NCBI RefSeq assembly: GCF_004005845.1
Contig: NZ_SADE01000001.1
Span: 2,232,001-2,296,000 of the forward strand
Source of the DNA: Hwanghaeella grinnelliae
GTDB lineage: Bacteria > Pseudomonadota > Alphaproteobacteria > UBA8366 > Aestuariispiraceae
Length of the DNA stretch: 64,000 nucleotides
Direction: 5' to 3'
The position numbers and the translations under genes are program-made. Under the pieces are notes generated by a model, which was not told the origin of the DNA, did no database searches, and was given only the letters and a program-made list of their open reading frames with translations. Within the stretch, counting starts at the first letter, position 1, and every line of letters begins with the position of its first letter. Of this stretch, positions 43,932 through 53,532 are shown in pieces.

Positions 43932-45182
43932 CTAGCCGCCCTTGCGCGCCGCCTTGACCAATTCCTTCAGGGCCAGTCCCTCGTCAGCCGCTTCGGCTTG
44001 CGACAGGGCATAGCCCGCGTCGAGAAGGCGCCGGCTGGCAATATGATTGGCCGGCTGGTTCACCGTATCGGTGCCCAGCCACGTGTCGCCCTTGAAGTAG
44101 AATACCGAGAATTCGCCGGCAGCAACATCGCCACGGATGACTTCCGTGTCGTAGCCGACCGTGATGCCGGTCATCTGCAGTTTCAGATCGAATTGATCGG
44201 ACCAGAACCAGGGCGCGGAATCATAGGGCTTCTTTTCACCCGAGACGGTCGCCCCGGCGGTGCGTGCTTGATCGGTCGCGTTCTGAACGGATTCAAGCCG
44301 CAGCGATCCGTCATAGAAACGTCCTTCGAACTGGGCGCAATCACCCACCGCAAGAATGTCCGGATCGCTGGTTTGCGTATTTTCGTCGACGATGATGCCA
44401 TTGGCGCAATCAACGCCAGCCTCTTCCGCAATCTCCTGGTTCGGCAAAACACCGATGCCGACAATCACCATATCCGCCGGCAGGGTTTCGCCGCCGCTCA
44501 AGATGACACCGGTTACTTGGCCGTTTTCGCCCTCCAAGCGTTCGACACCCGTCGACAGGCGCACATCCACGCCTTGGCTTCTGTGGTGGTCTGCATAGAA
44601 GGTGCTGACCGTCTTCCCCACACCACGCGTCATCAGGCGGTCGGCAAGTTCGACCACAGCCACATCTCGCCCCATCGTCTTCAAGGCGGCAGCGCCTTCC
44701 AGGCCGATGAACCCACCGCCGATCACGACGACCGACTTCACCCGGTCGAGTTCGGCCAGCATGGCATCGATATCCGCCAGGGTGCGAATATAGTGCACAC
44801 CGACAAGGTCAGAACCCGGCACGGTCAAGGGGCGAACCCGCGTCCCCGTCGCGATCACAAGCTTTCGGTAGGAAAGAACGGTGCCATTGTCGCATGTAAC
44901 CGTATGCGCCGCGCGGTCGATGGCCGTGGCGCTGACGCCGAGGCGCAGATCGATGCCCTGTTCTTCATAGAAAGCAGCGGGACGGAACAACAAAGCCTCG
45001 CGTGGCTGCTTGCCCATCAGATAGGCCTTGGAAAGCGGCGGGCGCTGATACGGCAATTCCCGCTCGTCGCTCAAAACCGTGACCGGCCCTTCGAAACCGG
45101 CCGCGCGCGCCGCGATCGCAACCTGATGTCCGGCATGAGAACCGCCGATAACGACAAGGCCTGCTGCTTCGTCGGTCGCCAT
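43932..45182 (-). CDS. FAD-dependent ferredoxin reductase (rhodocoxin/putidaredoxin reductase type)
   Basis: Two dinucleotide motifs (VIGGSHAGHQVA at the N-terminus for FAD, VIGGGFIGLEGAAAL mid-protein for NAD(P)H) and the signature DPDILAVGDCAQ show a class of reductases that feed electrons to [2Fe-2S] ferredoxins of P450 or Rieske oxygenases. Length is 416 residues. It overlaps the ferredoxin gene by one base (TGATG), so the proteins are made together. The terminal oxygenase is not in the window. Confidence 0.9.
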   Translation of the reverse strand: MATDEAAGLVVIGGSHAGHQVAIAARAAGFEGPVTVLSDERELPYQRPPLSKAYLMGKQPREALLFRPAAFYEEQGIDLRLGVSATAIDRAAHTVTCDNGTVLSYRKLVIATGTRVRPLTVPGSDLVGVHYIRTLADIDAMLAELDRVKSVVVIGGGFIGLEGAAALKTMGRDVAVVELADRLMTRGVGKTVSTFYADHHRSQGVDVRLSTGVERLEGENGQVTGVILSGGETLPADMVIVGIGVLPNQEIAEEAGVDCANGIIVDENTQTSDPDILAVGDCAQFEGRFYDGSLRLESVQNATDQARTAGATVSGEKKPYDSAPWFWSDQFDLKLQMTGITVGYDTEVIRGDVAAGEFSVFYFKGDTWLGTDTVNQPANHIASRRLLDAGYALSQAEAADEGLALKELVKAARKGG

Positions 45183-45505
45183 CAGATCTGTGACTCCGGC
45201 AATTCAACAACGATGCCGTCGAGCGCGTCGCTCATTTCGATCTGGCAGCTCAACCGGCTGTTAGGCTTCCGTTCGGATGCCGTGTCGTCGAGCATTTCGT
45301 CTTCCAGGACTTGCACCTTGGGAAGCTTGTCGAGCCATGCTTCGTCCACATAAACATGGCAGGTCGCGCACATGCAGGACCCGCCGCATTCCGCTTCGAT
45401 GCCTTCGACCCCGCCGGTCAACGCCCCCAGCATCAAACTGGTTCCGGCCCGAACTTCCAACGTCTCTTCGGAACCGTCGTGCTGTCTGTAGGTAACTTTG
45501 GGCAT
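45182..45505 (-). CDS. [2Fe-2S] ferredoxin, adrenodoxin/putidaredoxin type
   Basis: The 107-residue protein has the cluster motif [15 protein letters not shown], with a fourth ligand cysteine expected later but not obvious in [20 protein letters not shown], where it is the Cys of LSCQI. It carries electrons from the neighbouring reductase to an oxygenase. It begins the operon; a short gap separates it from the rocD gene. Confidence 0.9.
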   Translation of the reverse strand: MPKVTYRQHDGSEETLEVRAGTSLMLGALTGGVEGIEAECGGSCMCATCHVYVDEAWLDKLPKVQVLEDEMLDDTASERKPNSRLSCQIEMSDALDGIVVELPESQI

Positions 45506-45620
45506 CGCCTCATCCCCCGATCAAAGAAAGCTTGTTCGGTTCGCTATCAAATCACGGCGTGAAGGGCAATTACTCCGTGACATATCCCGGAAGGAAAGCC
45601 TCCCCGAAACGGCTTTGTGT

Positions 45621-46853
45621 TCAGTCGAGCGCGGTCAAAACGGAATCGAACTGCTCCAGGCACCAATCCGTCTGATCGTGGTCGATCACCAGTGGCGGCG
45701 CAATGCGGATGGAATGCTCGTGCGTGTCCTTGCACAGAATGCCTTTTTGCTTCAGCGCCTCGCAATAGCGCCGGGCGCCGCCCGCGGATGGATCCAGTTC
45801 CACCGCGATCATCAGCCCGCGCCCACGCACCTCTCGCACCGCGTTGGCGCGGATGTTTTCCAGCCCGTCTTTCAGATAGGCACCCTGTTCGGCGGAATTT
45901 TCGATCATCCCCTCTTCGACCAACACCCGCATCGCGGTGCGCGCGATGGCGCAGGCCAACGGATTCCCGCCGAAGGTGGAGCCATGTTGCCCCGGCTGCA
46001 GCACGCCCAGGACGTCGCTGTTCGAAAGCACGGCCGATACCGGATAGAAACCACCGGACAGCGCTTTCCCGACGAGGGTCACATCGGCGACGATGCCTTC
46101 GTGCTCTTCCGCCAACAGCCTGCCGGTCCGTCCCAGGCCAGTTTGAATTTCGTCCAGGATCAAGGTGATGTTCCGCGCGGTGCAGACCTCCCGCACTTCC
46201 TTCATGTAACCATCCGGCGGAATGATTACGCCGGCCTCGCCCTGGATCGGCTCAACCAAAAAGGCCACCGTGTTCTCGGTGATCGTGGATTTGAAGGCGT
46301 CGATATTCCCGAATTCGGCAACCTTGAATCCCGGCGCGAAAGGACCGAAACCGCCTCGCGCCACCGGGTCGGTGGAAAAGCCGACGACGCCGAGGGTCCG
46401 GCCGTGGAAATTGTTGGAACAGACGATGATCTCCGCCTTGTCCTCCGGCACGCCTTTTACCTCATAGCCCCATTTCCGCACGGCCTTGATGGCGCTCTCC
46501 ACGGCCTCGGCCCCGGAATTCATCGGTAGGACTTTATGTGAACCCGTCAGTTCGGCGATTTCCTCGTAGAACGGCGCAAGCTGATCGTTGCGGAAGGCGC
46601 GCGAGGTCAGCGTCAGTTTACCCGCCTGTTCGATCATGGTTTCCAAAATCTTTGGGTGACAATGGCCCTGGTTCACGGCCGAGTATGCCGACAGGCAATC
46701 GAGATAGCGGTTGCCGTCCACATCCCAAAGGTACACGCCCTCGCCCCGGCTAAGCACGACGTCTATCGGCTTATAATTATGCGCGCCGAGAAGGCGTTCG
46801 GTGCGGATCAGTTCGTCGGCAACGCCGAATTGATCGGTGGCTGCGGATGGCAT
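45621..46853 (-). CDS. rocD: Ornithine aminotransferase
   Basis: This PLP enzyme transfers the delta-amino group of ornithine to 2-oxoglutarate, giving glutamate semialdehyde. [33 protein letters not shown] and the Lys region [12 protein letters not shown] with the PLP-binding lysine are typical. The start at 46853 (MPSAATDQF) follows the usual lead-in; the open frame runs to 47027 without homology. It follows the arginase gene by 43 bases, so the two degrade arginine in sequence. Confidence 0.93.
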   Translation of the reverse strand: MPSAATDQFGVADELIRTERLLGAHNYKPIDVVLSRGEGVYLWDVDGNRYLDCLSAYSAVNQGHCHPKILETMIEQAGKLTLTSRAFRNDQLAPFYEEIAELTGSHKVLPMNSGAEAVESAIKAVRKWGYEVKGVPEDKAEIIVCSNNFHGRTLGVVGFSTDPVARGGFGPFAPGFKVAEFGNIDAFKSTITENTVAFLVEPIQGEAGVIIPPDGYMKEVREVCTARNITLILDEIQTGLGRTGRLLAEEHEGIVADVTLVGKALSGGFYPVSAVLSNSDVLGVLQPGQHGSTFGGNPLACAIARTAMRVLVEEGMIENSAEQGAYLKDGLENIRANAVREVRGRGLMIAVELDPSAGGARRYCEALKQKGILCKDTHEHSIRIAPPLVIDHDQTDWCLEQFDSVLTALD

Positions 46854-46896
46854 GGTTCTCTCCTGTACGAAACGGTTGGGTCGGCTGACGTCTCGG

Positions 46897-47871
46897 TCAA
46901 ACGCCAGAATTCCAGTCCGGGCCCTGCATGCGGTTAACGTCCTGCGGTGCGCGGTCGATGATCTTTTTGCCAAACAAGCTGGTAACCAGATCGACCAGCA
47001 GCAGCGAGGTCTTGCCCCGTTCGTCAAGAAACGGGTTCAGTTCCGCCAGGTCCATGGAGGTGACGAGTTCCGAATCGCTCAGCATCTCCATGATCAGATG
47101 GGCTTCGCGATAGGTCGCGCCGCCCGGCACGGTGGTCCCGACCGCGGGGGCAATCGATGGGTCCAGGAAATCGACGTCCAGACTGACATGCAGCATCGCG
47201 TTCCGGCGTTTCACGTCTTCCAGAATGCCACCGACCAAGTGGGAGACGCCCTTTTCATCGATCAGCCGCATATCCATCACCGATACGCCGCGGCGCGCCA
47301 GCAACTGCCGTTCGATCCGGTCGACGGATCGGATCCCGAACAGCTGGAAGTCAGCCGGCATCACGCCGACACGGTCCATGCCTTCGAAAATGAAATCCAT
47401 CCCCGGCTCGCCGCAAAGGCCCGCTACCGGCATGCCGTGGATATTGCCGCTGGGCGTCGTTTCCGGGGTGTTGTAATCGGAATGAGCGTCGAGCCACAGA
47501 ACGATCAGATCCCGTTCCTGGTCCCTGGCCCGGCGGGCCATGGCATTGATCGTTCCCAACGCCATGCTGTGATCGCCGCCCATGAAGATGGGAAAGCGCT
47601 TGCCCTGCGAAACCTCAAAGGCTTTTGCATCCGCCGCCTTGGCCCAGGCCGCGACTTCCATGGTTCGGTCGGATTGCGGGGCAATAGAGACATCGCCCGC
47701 ATCTTCTACCGTGTGCCCTTGCTCCATGAGCGCTTCCGCCAATCCGGCGGTCCGCAGGGCCGAAGGCCCCATCGAGCATCCCCGCAATTGGGTCCCAGAC
47801 TGAATGGGCAGGCCGAGCAAAACGATTTCCGACACGCTTTGCGCTGGCATGTCCTGCATTGGCGCCGTCAT
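46897..47871 (-). CDS. rocF: Arginase
   Basis: The manganese ligands are visible: [22 protein letters not shown] and [11 protein letters not shown], followed by [11 protein letters not shown]. The enzyme hydrolyses arginine to ornithine and urea in the cytosol. The start at 47871 (MTAPMQDM) gives 324 residues. It is first in an operon with ornithine aminotransferase and is divergent from an Lrp-type regulator; the AT-rich gap at 47872-47997 is a likely operator. Urea produced here could be linked to the nitrogen import genes at 60 kb only through wider metabolism. Confidence 0.94.
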   Translation of the reverse strand: MTAPMQDMPAQSVSEIVLLGLPIQSGTQLRGCSMGPSALRTAGLAEALMEQGHTVEDAGDVSIAPQSDRTMEVAAWAKAADAKAFEVSQGKRFPIFMGGDHSMALGTINAMARRARDQERDLIVLWLDAHSDYNTPETTPSGNIHGMPVAGLCGEPGMDFIFEGMDRVGVMPADFQLFGIRSVDRIERQLLARRGVSVMDMRLIDEKGVSHLVGGILEDVKRRNAMLHVSLDVDFLDPSIAPAVGTTVPGGATYREAHLIMEMLSDSELVTSMDLAELNPFLDERGKTSLLLVDLVTSLFGKKIIDRAPQDVNRMQGPDWNSGV

Positions 47872-47997
47872 AACGATTCCTTTCAACAAAACTGATAACC
47901 CATTTGTACGACAGGCAGATGGCGGCATATAGTCGGATATCTGATCTTTTTCGTAACTAAATTTATCATTTTGATAGGTTCCATTGAGCAAACTGAC

Positions 47998-48420
47998 ATG
48001 GATAATCTGGACAACGATCTGATTTCGCTTCTGCGCGCGGATGCCCGCAGCCCTGTTTCCAGCCTGGCGCAACGGTTGAACGTGTCCCGCGCAACGGTGA
48101 AGGCGCGGATCGACCGGTTGGTTGAAGCCGGCATCATCCAGGGCTTCACCATCACCACCGGCACGGAGGCCCCAAGCGGCGTGCGCTCCATCATGATGGT
48201 CGAGGTCGAAGGCAAGGCGGCCGAAACCGTGCTGCGCCGCCTGCGCGGCATCCCGGAGGTTCGTACACTCTATGCGACGAACGGGCGCTGGGACATCGTC
48301 GCCGAACTGGAAACCGCCAATCTTGGCGATTTCGACGAAGTCTTGCGTCGCATCCGCCTGATCGACGGCATCGCCGCGACGGAGACCAGCATTCTGCTCG
48401 CCGCGCATAAACGAACTTGA
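47998..48420 (+). CDS. Lrp/AsnC family transcriptional regulator
   Basis: The N-terminal helix-turn-helix VSSLAQRLNVSRATVKARID is followed by an alpha-beta RAM domain with a TTGTEAPSG loop. With the start at 47998 (MDNLDNDLI) it has 140 residues. It lies divergent from arginase/ornithine aminotransferase, and such regulators commonly activate arginine catabolism in response to arginine, so it is probably the local activator. Confidence 0.92.
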   Translation: MDNLDNDLISLLRADARSPVSSLAQRLNVSRATVKARIDRLVEAGIIQGFTITTGTEAPSGVRSIMMVEVEGKAAETVLRRLRGIPEVRTLYATNGRWDIVAELETANLGDFDEVLRRIRLIDGIAATETSILLAAHKRT

Positions 48421-48535
48421 CCCGAACACATCAAAGTCTCCGGCACGACGAATATTCCGGTTGGGGCGGATGCGTCGCTGCGTGTAGTCTGCGGCGCAAT
48501 CCATCAGTTAAGACTTTCGAACAGGACAAGCCCCC

Positions 48536-49852
48536 GTGACCATGCTGACGCGCCGCGACTGGGTTCCGGCAGAAACCGAAGACTTCGTGATGGCGGTGGC
48601 GGCGGAAGCAGCCGCACGCGATGCCGACGCTCAGGAGGCCGAAATTGATCGGTTGATCAATTGGAACCGGCAAATCCACGAACGCGACTGCATCAACCTG
48701 AACCCGGCCACCAATGTCATGAACCCGAAGGCGGAGGCGGTGCTTTCATCGGGCTTAGGATCCCGTCCCTCCCTGGGCTATCCGGGCGACAAATACGAGA
48801 TGGGTTTGGAGGCGATTGAACGGATTGAAGTCATCGCCGCCGAATTGGCCGCGGAAGTCTTCAATGCCAAATATGCGGAAATTCGCGTCGCCTCCGGCGC
48901 GCTGTCGAACCTCTATGCTTTCATGGCTACCTGCAAACCGGGCGATAGCATCATTGCCCCCGCCGCCGCCATCGGTGGACATGTTACCCATCACGAGGCC
49001 GGCGCGGCGGGGCTGTATGGTTTAAAAATCCACCCCGCGCCTGTCGACCCGACGCGCTATACCGTGGACCTGGATGCGCTTCGGGAAATGGCACAGCAGG
49101 TTCGCCCAAAGCTGATCACCATCGGCGGCAGCCTGAATTTGCGCCCGCACCCAGTCGCGGAGATCCGCGCAATCTGCGACGAGGTCGGCGCGCATCTTCT
49201 ATTCGACGCAGCGCATCTCTGCGGCATGATCGCCGGCGGGAGCTGGCCGAATCCGCTGGACGAAGGCGCCCATCTGATGACGATGAGCACCTATAAAAGT
49301 CTAGGCGGACCGGCCGGCGGACTGATCGTGACGAATGATGCAGGTTTGGCCGAGCGCCTCGACGCCATCGCCTTTCCCGGCCTGACCGCGAATTTCGATG
49401 CCGCGAAATCAGCCGCCCTGGCCCTGACCATGCTGGATTGGAAGCAACATGGCGCGGCCTATGCCAAGGCGATGGTCGAGACGGCGGGCGCCCTCGCCAC
49501 CGCCTTGCAGAAACGCGGCCTGCCTGTTTTCGGAACGGGGAATGAAGTGACGACATCCCATCAATTCGCCATCGAAGCGGCACGCTATGGCGGTGGACAA
49601 GCCGCGGCGAAGAAGCTGCGCCAGGCGAATATTCTGACGTGCGGGATCGGCCTGCCCATCGCCCCGGTCCCCGGCGATATGAATGGGTTGCGTCTGGGCA
49701 CGCCTGAAATCGTACGCTGGGGCATGACGGTCGCGGATATGGAACCGCTGGCCGATCTGATCGTCAGCGGCCTGGAAGATCCAGAATCTACCATCGACAA
49801 GGCGATCGCCTTCCGGCGCCGGTTCCAGACCATTCATTTCATTAGAAAATAA
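48536..49852 (+). CDS. Serine hydroxymethyltransferase-like PLP enzyme
   Basis: The 438-residue protein has a type-I PLP fold with the SHMT-like NLNPATNVMNPKAEAVLSSG lead, HVTHHEAGAAGLYGL and the Lys region STYKSLGGPAGG. Standard SHMT has a His before the Lys (THK), replaced by Tyr here. The likely start is GTG at 48536, with ATG at 48542 as an alternative. A role in glycine/serine or other beta-hydroxy-amino acid cleavage is plausible, but tetrahydrofolate use is not proven. It follows the Lrp-type regulator by 115 bases. Confidence 0.8.
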   Translation: MTMLTRRDWVPAETEDFVMAVAAEAAARDADAQEAEIDRLINWNRQIHERDCINLNPATNVMNPKAEAVLSSGLGSRPSLGYPGDKYEMGLEAIERIEVIAAELAAEVFNAKYAEIRVASGALSNLYAFMATCKPGDSIIAPAAAIGGHVTHHEAGAAGLYGLKIHPAPVDPTRYTVDLDALREMAQQVRPKLITIGGSLNLRPHPVAEIRAICDEVGAHLLFDAAHLCGMIAGGSWPNPLDEGAHLMTMSTYKSLGGPAGGLIVTNDAGLAERLDAIAFPGLTANFDAAKSAALALTMLDWKQHGAAYAKAMVETAGALATALQKRGLPVFGTGNEVTTSHQFAIEAARYGGGQAAAKKLRQANILTCGIGLPIAPVPGDMNGLRLGTPEIVRWGMTVADMEPLADLIVSGLEDPESTIDKAIAFRRRFQTIHFIRK

Positions 49853-49932
49853 CCGAAAACCCTCGGGTCAGCCTTTGCCAGGCGTCATAAATCAGTATCC
49901 TGTGCACAGGGACATCGTGGCGGAATGTTTAG

Positions 49933-50382
49933 ATGAATCATCAGCAGGTTTTGAAATCGGCGCTGGCGGGGCTGCCAGCAGAAAAGGCCGGCTATTTCAT
50001 CGAGCTTGGGAGTTTCATCGACGAAACAGCCGCCTTCGAGGACTACAAACACTGGATGTTCCTGCTGCTGGCCAAGGGCTGCGAGTTGATTCCGCCGGTG
50101 CTCGAAAAACAGATGATGGCGGCGGAGCTATCGAAATTCGTCACCCAGCGGATGATGCGCATTCAGCAGGCGGCCTATAGCCGGGAATACATACTGAACA
50201 ACGGTGCCCCCATTACGGAGCTTGCGACCGAATTCGCCAGCATGGTCTCGGAAACCGCTTTGCAGGCCTATAAGGAAGGCAAACTGAAAAGCGATGAGCC
50301 GGAGGTTCTTGTCTATCGCTGGCCCTTCAACAATGTGGACGAATTTCCATACGAAGACCTAGATGAGATGGACGACGACTGA
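49933..50382 (+). CDS. Conserved-looking protein of unknown function
   Basis: The 149-residue product is mainly helical with an acidic C-terminus (YEDLDEMDDD) and no signal sequence, membrane helix or recognised motif. AT-rich DNA precedes it. Its stop is 12 bases before the stop of the convergent esterase gene. I assign no function. Confidence 0.65.
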   Translation: MNHQQVLKSALAGLPAEKAGYFIELGSFIDETAAFEDYKHWMFLLLAKGCELIPPVLEKQMMAAELSKFVTQRMMRIQQAAYSREYILNNGAPITELATEFASMVSETALQAYKEGKLKSDEPEVLVYRWPFNNVDEFPYEDLDEMDDD

Positions 50383-50394
50383 CCGCAAAGCGGA

Positions 50395-51213
50395 TCAGTT
50401 CGACAAACCCGTCATCCAATCATATCCCTGCGCCACCCATTCGCCGGGAATACTGTGCCCACCGGGATGAGTGCATAGTTGCAACTCCCGCCCCGACCCA
50501 CAGTCGGACCAAATATCGCATTGATATTTCGGCAGAGAGATCGATCCGTCAGGCTTGGCCCCGCAGCCATCCAGCTTCCGCAAAAACGTCATGCCGTCGG
50601 TGATCGGCATTGAGTTATATCGCCCGATCCTGTCATAGGCGACGACCTTGTCCGACAGACCATGAATATGCCGCATATTCACCGGGCCCGAGGGGCAGTC
50701 CTCAGGCATCGACGACCAGAAGCCTCCTGCGATAGGCAGATAGGCGGTGAATAAATCGCCCGTATAGCAGGCCACATTCCACACCATGCTGGCCCCGCGT
50801 GAGAACCCCGCAGCCAAAGTCCGGCGATCATCGACCGGCCAGCGCTTGGCTACATCGGCCATGACCGCGCGGATGAAGGCGGCTTCATCCCGCCCCTCCT
50901 CAGCTCGGCCGGCGCCCATCTGCCGCCAGTATCCTATCCGCGCATAGGGCGCGACGAAAAGCGCGCCACGGTCCAGCACCGGTTTCACCATCGACCGGTT
51001 ATGGAAAGTCCCTTCCGGCGAGGCGTTCCAGCCGTGAAAAAAGACGACCAAGGGCAATAAGGCTTTTCTATCCCAATCGGGTGGTGCCTCGGCCAGGTAG
51101 TAGCCACCAGGTACTGTGCATTTGCCGCCCGCGCCACAAACCGGTTCAGCCGCTGAAACGGCGAACGGAACCATAAATACCGTCATGAACCAACAGAACA
51201 ACAAAGCGCGCAT
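50395..51213 (-). CDS. Secreted PHB depolymerase/feruloyl esterase-like hydrolase
   Basis: The start at 51213 gives an N-terminal signal (MRALLFCWFMTVFMVPFAVSAA), so the protein is exported. The alpha/beta hydrolase elements are LVVFFHGWNASPEG, a GFSRG nucleophile elbow, Asp in HGLSDKVVAYD and His in HPGGHSIPG. This is the LpqC-like group of polyhydroxyalkanoate depolymerases and feruloyl esterases. The polymer or ester is unknown. Several cysteines suggest disulfides. Confidence 0.82.
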   Translation of the reverse strand: MRALLFCWFMTVFMVPFAVSAAEPVCGAGGKCTVPGGYYLAEAPPDWDRKALLPLVVFFHGWNASPEGTFHNRSMVKPVLDRGALFVAPYARIGYWRQMGAGRAEEGRDEAAFIRAVMADVAKRWPVDDRRTLAAGFSRGASMVWNVACYTGDLFTAYLPIAGGFWSSMPEDCPSGPVNMRHIHGLSDKVVAYDRIGRYNSMPITDGMTFLRKLDGCGAKPDGSISLPKYQCDIWSDCGSGRELQLCTHPGGHSIPGEWVAQGYDWMTGLSN

Positions 51214-51306
51214 TGGGGTACTTTCGCAGGAATATGGGAATTCATTGTGCGCCGTCACGGTCCTGACCGTGAAGTCAAAGCCCCGTGAAGATGGCGAGCG
51301 CTTGGG

Positions 51307-51747
51307 CTAAAGCTGGATCAATCCCGCGGTCACGGCGGCCAGGAAGACATACCGGCCGAACTTCGCGATGGTAACTAGGATGACGAAATCCAGCAGCCTT
51401 TCGCGCATCACACCGGCGACGATGGTCAGCGGATCGCCGATGAAAGGCGCCCAGCTTAACAGCAGCGACCACTTGCCATAGCGATGATACCAGCGTTGGG
51501 CACGGTCCAGCGCCTTGCCGCCGGCGGGAAACCATTTCCGGTCACGGAAGCGTTCGATCCAGCGTCCCAGGAACCAGTTCACCACCGCGCCAAGCGTGTT
51601 CCCCACCCCAGCGACCAAGACCAGCATCCAGGCAGGATAGTCGGCAATCTGCATGCCGACGAAGACGATTTCGGATTGAATAGGCAAAATCGTCGCGGCC
51701 CCGAATGCCGACAGGAACAGACCGCCATACGCCAACACTTCATCCAT
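51307..51747 (-). CDS. YqaA/DedA-like membrane protein
   Basis: The 146-residue membrane protein has four hydrophobic segments and the YqaA pattern: SEIVFVGMQIADYPAW, GAVVNWFLGRW and LLSWAPFIGDPLTIVAGVMR. The family resembles DedA (SNARE-associated Golgi) proteins tied to envelope lipid flipping. The start at 51747 (MDEVLAYGG) is preferred over 51768. The small gap to the esterase shows no strong terminator. Confidence 0.83.
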   Translation of the reverse strand: MDEVLAYGGLFLSAFGAATILPIQSEIVFVGMQIADYPAWMLVLVAGVGNTLGAVVNWFLGRWIERFRDRKWFPAGGKALDRAQRWYHRYGKWSLLLSWAPFIGDPLTIVAGVMRERLLDFVILVTIAKFGRYVFLAAVTAGLIQL

Positions 51748-51890
51748 GACGCAGGCTTCCCATTCCACAGTGCCTCGAAGGCGGCGACGCTACAGTTCCG
51801 CCATGCAACGCGCAAGGGAACCGGAAGCAGGCCGGCAGCCCCCTTTCCGTCAAGACGAGGAAACTTCCAATACCGCCGGACGGTATACCG

Positions 51891-52196
51891 TCAGCCGTCT
51901 ATCTCCATGTCCAGGATGGTCGATCCCAATGCCTTGCCATGCGCATCCAGGGCAAGCGACCGGGTGACGCCGCCGGCAAGCGCACCGCGCAGCACGAAGT
52001 TCAGGGCGTGAAGCTGGGGCAGTTCATAACGCACCACATTGCCGCCCATGGCCGGGCCAAAATGGGCCGCGACGCGCTCGGCGGTCACTTCACTCTGGAT
52101 CAGCGGCCAATCTTCCGCGCGATAGGCGATGACGGAGATATTGCAGGTATCCCCTTTATCCCCGGTGCGGGAATGGGCGATGTCTCGCAGCCGCAT
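51891..52196 (-). CDS. AtuA-like C-terminal domain protein
   Basis: The 101-residue protein begins MRLRDIAHSRTGDKGDTCN, the signature of the small domain that, in acyclic-terpene utilisation proteins, is fused or adjacent to the large AtuA domain. Here it is a separate gene one base after the AtuA-like gene, probably forming a complex with it. The family function is uncertain. Confidence 0.85.
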   Translation of the reverse strand: MRLRDIAHSRTGDKGDTCNISVIAYRAEDWPLIQSEVTAERVAAHFGPAMGGNVVRYELPQLHALNFVLRGALAGGVTRSLALDAHGKALGSTILDMEIDG

Positions 52197-52197
52197 C

Positions 52198-53532
52198 TCA
52201 GCTCTCCAAAATCGTCACGGTTTGGGAAACCAGATCTTCCGGGACGAAGGTCGAGGCGATGCCCACGACCTCCCGCGCCTGTTTCGTGACCCCGCCGCCA
52301 CCGTAGGGGCCGTTGAGGTAGAGGCTCTCCACCTCCTCCCCTATCCTGATAGCATCGTCTTTCGTCTCACAACGCGCGGCGAAACGCATCCGCACCTCGC
52401 GCGGAGGCGCTTGCGATACCGCGCCGGGAAGAACGGAATTGACGCCGATAAGCTCGCCCCGACTTTCCACCACCGAGGGCCCCAGTTCCGCCAAACGCTG
52501 CTCGACAAGTTGAAGGGCGAGGCGGCCGCGTTCTTCCGCGCCCGGCCCGGCATAGGAGATCTGGCCCTCCCCGATCCAGCCATCCACATAGCCGACCGAG
52601 ACTTTCAGCAAGCCGGTGCGTGCACGCCCATCGGCACCGTCGACCGCAACCCGGTCCGGCCCTTCCTGATGGAATGTCACACCTGAAAAATCAGCGATGA
52701 CGTCCGGCTGGAAATAGGCGGATGGATCGTGAACTTCGTAGAGCAGTTGTTCTGTGCAGGTCGCTGTCGAGACGATGCCGCCGCTGCCGTCGACCTTGGT
52801 CACGATAGCACTGCCGTCGGCCTGGACCTCAGCTAGGGGATAGCCGATATGCAGCATGTCCGGTACGTCCTTCATGCCGGGATCGGCGAAATAACCGCCG
52901 GTCACCTGTGCCGCGCATTCCAGCAAATGTCCCACAAGCGTCCCCCGCCCCAGCGCAGACCAATCGTCGCGCGCCCAGTCGAATTCATGGACCAGCGGTG
53001 CCAGGAAAAGAACCGGGTCCGCCGCACGGCCGGTGATGACGATATCCGCGTCCTTGGCCAATGCATCGACGATGCCGTCGAGGCCCGTATACGCGTTGGC
53101 GGAAACGATCTTATTGCCAAGGTCCGAGACTGGGCGTCCGCTTTCGTCCAGCGTGTAGTCGCCGGCCAGGATCAGGTCGAGAATATCGTCGCCCGTGACG
53201 GCAGCAATGCGCAGCCCTTTCATGCCCATCCCACGGGCAACCCGCCGGGCGGCCTCAGCGGCAGCCTTCGGATTGGCCGCGCCCATATTGGTGATGATCT
53301 TCGTTCCGTTGGCCCGCGCCGCCGGCAGAACAGCCTTCAGCCGCCGCTCCAGCATGCGGTCATAACCCGCTGAAGGGTCGCGCATTTTCTCTTGTTGGGA
53401 GAGCGCGATGGTGCGTTCGGCCAAACACTCGAAGGAGAGATAATCGAGCCCGCCCTTCTCCACCAATTCCACGGCGGGTTCTATGCGGTCACCCGCGAAA
53501 CCGGCGCCGGATCCAATTCTTATTGTTTTCAT
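52198..53532 (-). CDS. AtuA-like (DUF1446) protein
   Basis: The 444-residue protein begins with KTIRIGSGAGFAGDRIEPA and continues with LDYLSFECLAERT and IITNMGAANPKAAAEAA, the AtuA/DUF1446 pattern. AtuA takes part in degradation of acyclic terpenes and related branched acids, but its reaction is not established. The start at 53532 overlaps the stop of the TRAP permease gene (ATGA), so the transporter and the AtuA pair form one operon, pointing to uptake and catabolism of one acid. Confidence 0.86.
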   Translation of the reverse strand: MKTIRIGSGAGFAGDRIEPAVELVEKGGLDYLSFECLAERTIALSQQEKMRDPSAGYDRMLERRLKAVLPAARANGTKIITNMGAANPKAAAEAARRVARGMGMKGLRIAAVTGDDILDLILAGDYTLDESGRPVSDLGNKIVSANAYTGLDGIVDALAKDADIVITGRAADPVLFLAPLVHEFDWARDDWSALGRGTLVGHLLECAAQVTGGYFADPGMKDVPDMLHIGYPLAEVQADGSAIVTKVDGSGGIVSTATCTEQLLYEVHDPSAYFQPDVIADFSGVTFHQEGPDRVAVDGADGRARTGLLKVSVGYVDGWIGEGQISYAGPGAEERGRLALQLVEQRLAELGPSVVESRGELIGVNSVLPGAVSQAPPREVRMRFAARCETKDDAIRIGEEVESLYLNGPYGGGGVTKQAREVVGIASTFVPEDLVSQTVTILES

